In this document: piece after piece, positions 61,801 to 64,000 of the stretch
How the letters are laid out: the number at the start of each line of letters is the position of its first letter
Numbering within the stretch: position 1 is the first letter of the stretch
Source of the DNA: Hetaerina americana
Lineage: Eukaryota; Arthropoda; Insecta; Odonata; Calopterygidae
NCBI GenBank assembly: GCA_022747635.1
Contig: JAKTNV010000740.1
Coordinates: 1-64,000, forward strand
Direction of reading: 5' to 3'
DNA: 64,000 bases
Translations under genes and position numbers: made by a program
The notes under the pieces: generated by a model
Seen by the model: only the letters and a program-made list of their open reading frames with translations
Told to the model about the DNA's origin: nothing
The model's database searches: none

Positions 61801-64000
61801 GGCTCTTTTACTACATTAACACTTGCGCTGAGGCATCTTTTAGGCTCATTTCTTGCCTTTAATGATTTATTCTGGGTTTTATTTTGTTTATTTGATGAAA
61901 ATGAACAACAATACACACCATGGAACATTTTTGTTTGATTTGTGTCGAGTGAGAATTTCACATAGAACCCAAAGGGGGGGGTATTGGCACTTTTCACGGA
62001 AAAATGTGAAAAATTAAAATTTCTAAAAATTAAAAAAATGCCTTCTATACACTTAAAACATTCACTCTATAATGGAAGATTGTGGTTTTTCGCAATATTT
62101 TTTTGAAATTTGGGCTCTTTTACTAATATTAACTTTTGCGCTGAGGCATCTTTTATGCTCATTTCGTGCCTTTAATGATTTATTCTGGGTTTTATTTTGT
62201 TTATTTGATGAAAATGACAAACAATACACATCATGGAAACATTTTTGTTTGATTTGTGTCGAGTGAGAATTTCACCTAGAACCCAAAGGGGGGGGTATTG
62301 GCACTTTTCACGAAAATGTGAAAAATTAAAATTCTAAAAATTAAAAAAATGCCTTCTATACACCTAAAACATTCACTCTATAATGGAAGATTGTGGTTTT
62401 TCGCAATATTTTTTTGAAATTTGGGCTCTTTTACTAACATTAACACTTGCGCTGAGGCATCTTTTATGCTCATTTCTTGTCTTTAATGATTTATTCTGGG
62501 TTTTATTTTGTTTATTTGATGAAAATGAACAACAATACACACCATGGAAACATTTTTGTTTGATTTGTGTCGAGTGAGAATTTCACCTAGACCCAAAGGG
62601 GGGGGTATTGGCACTTTTCACGAAAAATGAGAAAAATTTCAATTTCTAAAAATTAAAAAATGCTTCTATACACCTAAAACATTCACTCTATAATGGAAGA
62701 CTGTGGTTTTTCTCAATATTTTTTTGAATTTGGGCTCTTTTACTAACATTAACATTTGCGCTGAGGCATCTTTTATGCTCATTTCTTCTCTTTAATGATT
62801 TATTCTGGGTTTTATTTTGTTTATTTGATGAAAATGAACAACAATACACACCATGGAAACATTTTTTGTTGATTTGTGTCGAGTGAGAATTCACTAGAAC
62901 CCAAAGGGGGGGGTATTGGCACTTTTCACGGAAAAATGTGAAAATTAAAATTCTAAAAATTAAAAAAATGCTTCTATACACCTAAAACATTCACTCTATA
63001 ATGGAAGATTGTTGTTTTTCGCAATATTTTTTGAAATTTGGGCTCTTTTACTACATTAACACTTGCGCTGAGGCATCTTTTATGCTCATTTCTTGTCTTT
63101 AATGATTTATTCTGGTTTTATTTTGTTTATTTGATGAAAACGAACAACAATACACACCATGGAAACATTTTTGTTTGATTTGTGTCGAGTGAGATTTCAC
63201 CTAGAACCAAAGGGGGGGGTATTGGCTTTTTCGTGGAAAAAAGGGAAAAATTAAAATTTCTAAAAATGAAATAAATGCCTTCTATACACCTAAAACATTC
63301 ACTCTATAATGGAAGATTGTTGTTTTTTCGCAATATTTTTGAAATTTGGGCTCTTATACTAACATTAACCTTGCCGCTGAGGCATCTTTTATGCTCATTT
63401 CTTGTGTTTAATGATTTATTCTGGGTTTTATTTTGTTTATTTGATGAAAATGAACAACAATACACACCATGGAACATTTTTGTTTGATTTTTGTCGAGTA
63501 AGAATTTCACCTAGAACCCAAAGGGGGGGGTATTGGCACTTTTCACGGAAAAATGTGAAAAATTAAAATTTCTAAAAATTAAAAAAATGTCCTCTATACA
63601 CCTAAAACATTCACTCTATAATGGAAGATTTATTTTTTCGCATATTTTTCGAAATTAGGTCTTTTACTAACATTAACACTTGCGCTGAGGCATCTTTTAG
63701 GCTCATTTCTGCCTTTAATGATTTATTCTGGGTTTTTATTTTGTTTATTTGATGAAAATGAACACAATACACACCATGGAAACATTTTTGTTTGATTTGT
63801 GTCGAGTGTGATTTCACCTAGAACCCAAAGGGGGGGGTATTGGCACTTTTCACGGAAAAATGTGAAAAATTAAAATTTCTAAAAATTAAAAAAATGCTTC
63901 TATACACTTAAAACATTCACTCCTATAATGGAAGATGTGGTTTTTCGCAATATTTTTTTGAAATTTGGGCTCTTTTACTAATATTAACTTTTGCGCTGAG
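58859..64000 (+). repeat. Indel-rich end of the array
   Basis: The 313 bp register and all landmarks continue, but single-base losses and gains are now frequent. Examples: 'GTGAAAATTAAAATTTC' (58905), 'TATACCCTCAAAC' (58943), 'GCATCTTTATGCTC' (59351), 'TTTCAGACCTAAACCC' (60096), 'AAAAAATGCTTCTATAC' (near 60795), 'ATTCGAGTCTATAATGG' (61440), 'ACACACATGGAAAC' (61605), 'CACCTAGACCCAAAG' (61650) and 'TTCACTAGAACCC' (62891). Many lie outside long homopolymers. No marker or truncated monomer is seen. The cause is either an older, less homogenised array flank or residual sequencing error. Confidence 0.85.

Larger units (their letters stand above)
1..64000. repeat. Satellite DNA array, ~313 bp monomer
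   Basis: The same ~313 bp AT-rich unit recurs from the first base to the last, about 200 times, with no unique sequence between copies. The period is read from the spacing of fixed landmarks such as 'ATGCCTTCTATACACC', 'GCGCTGAGGCATC', 'ACACACCATGGAAAC' and 'ACCTAGAACCCAAAG'. Copies differ mostly by single substitutions and by the length of short homopolymers. No tRNA, rRNA, transposase, reverse transcriptase or long unique open frame interrupts it. Tandem satellites of this scale are known from eukaryotic heterochromatin; the species and the exact chromosomal location cannot be told from the sequence. Confidence 0.98.
6421..64000 (+). repeat. Forward array, ~184 monomers
   Basis: All landmarks are in forward orientation from here to the window end, apart from the micro fold-back near 10.1 kb. 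Higher-order structure, deletions and hybrid monomers within it are listed separately. Confidence 0.97.

Noticed and set aside
1..64000. CRISPR array
   Set aside because: The unit is 313 bp with no short repeat and unique-spacer pattern; every part of the unit is repeated.
1..64000. CENP-B box (TTCG....A..CGGG)
   Set aside because: TTCG occurs twice in most monomers ('TTTTTCGCAATATT' and 'TTTTTCGTGGAAAA') but the required CGGG does not follow at the right spacing.
1..64000. RNA polymerase III promoter or tRNA-derived element
   Set aside because: 'GGGTTCTAGGTGAAATTC' on the reverse strand only loosely resembles a B box and no A box stands at a suitable distance on the same strand; no tRNA fold is seen.
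1..64000. LTR, transposon or viral insertion
   Set aside because: No terminal repeats with target-site duplication and no enzyme-coding frame interrupts the repeat anywhere.
58859..64000. Telomere or array boundary with unique sequence
   Set aside because: No short telomeric repeat and no non-satellite sequence appears; the 313 bp register continues to the last base.

Overview
The whole 64 kb window is one tandemly repeated satellite DNA array. I see no unique sequence, no convincing gene, no RNA gene and no intact mobile element in it. The unit is an AT-rich monomer of about 313 bp, so roughly 200 copies are present. Nearly every monomer contains one short homopolymer of G (usually 7-9 G, on the strand called forward here) between an 'AGAACCCAAA' box and a 'TATTGGC' box. 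The many short open frames on both strands repeat with the monomer period and are by-products of the repeat. An array of this size, monomer length and homogeneity is typical of eukaryotic heterochromatin (centromeric, pericentromeric or subtelomeric). The sequence does not let me name the species or the family.

Layout: bases 1-84 are a forward monomer end. Around 85-90 the array flips, at the G tract, into reverse orientation and stays reversed to about 6414 (about 20 monomers). At 6411-6430 it flips back through a short unexplained sequence, and it is forward from there to the end. Just one small exception was found: a micro fold-back at 10101-10155, again centred on the G tract.

Two main monomer classes can be told apart. 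Class A has 'AATTAAAAAAATGCC', usually 'TTCACGG', 'CCTAAAAC' and a T7 run. Class B has 'AATGAAATAAATGCC', often 'TTCGTGG', 'CCTCAAAC' and a T6 run. They alternate over long stretches as an approximately 626 bp dimer. On top of this lie nested, irregular higher-order repeats: a four-monomer block seen three times between 6.4 and 18.3 kb, a 4.7 kb repeat at 12.7-21.1 kb, a 3.13 kb repeat at 18.0-23.6 kb, and from 24.9 kb a series of units (1.6 to 5.3 kb) each led by a recognisable 'CTACCATTAAC' monomer. Some of these units contain a monomer with a 54 bp internal deletion (eight copies in the window) and some contain a 'CTATATGGGAAG' marker monomer (seven copies). Hybrid monomers and whole-monomer deletions show repeated unequal exchange.

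From about 58.86 kb to the end the repeat register remains but single-base indels become frequent. This means either an older, less homogenised array edge or poorly polished sequence.

The most notable pattern is that several independent rearrangements fall at or beside the G tract: the left inversion breakpoint, the micro fold-back, and at least two whole-monomer deletions that left a tract of only three bases. This suggests the G tract is a breakage or template-switch site in this satellite. All comparisons were made by eye; no alignment or database search was run.
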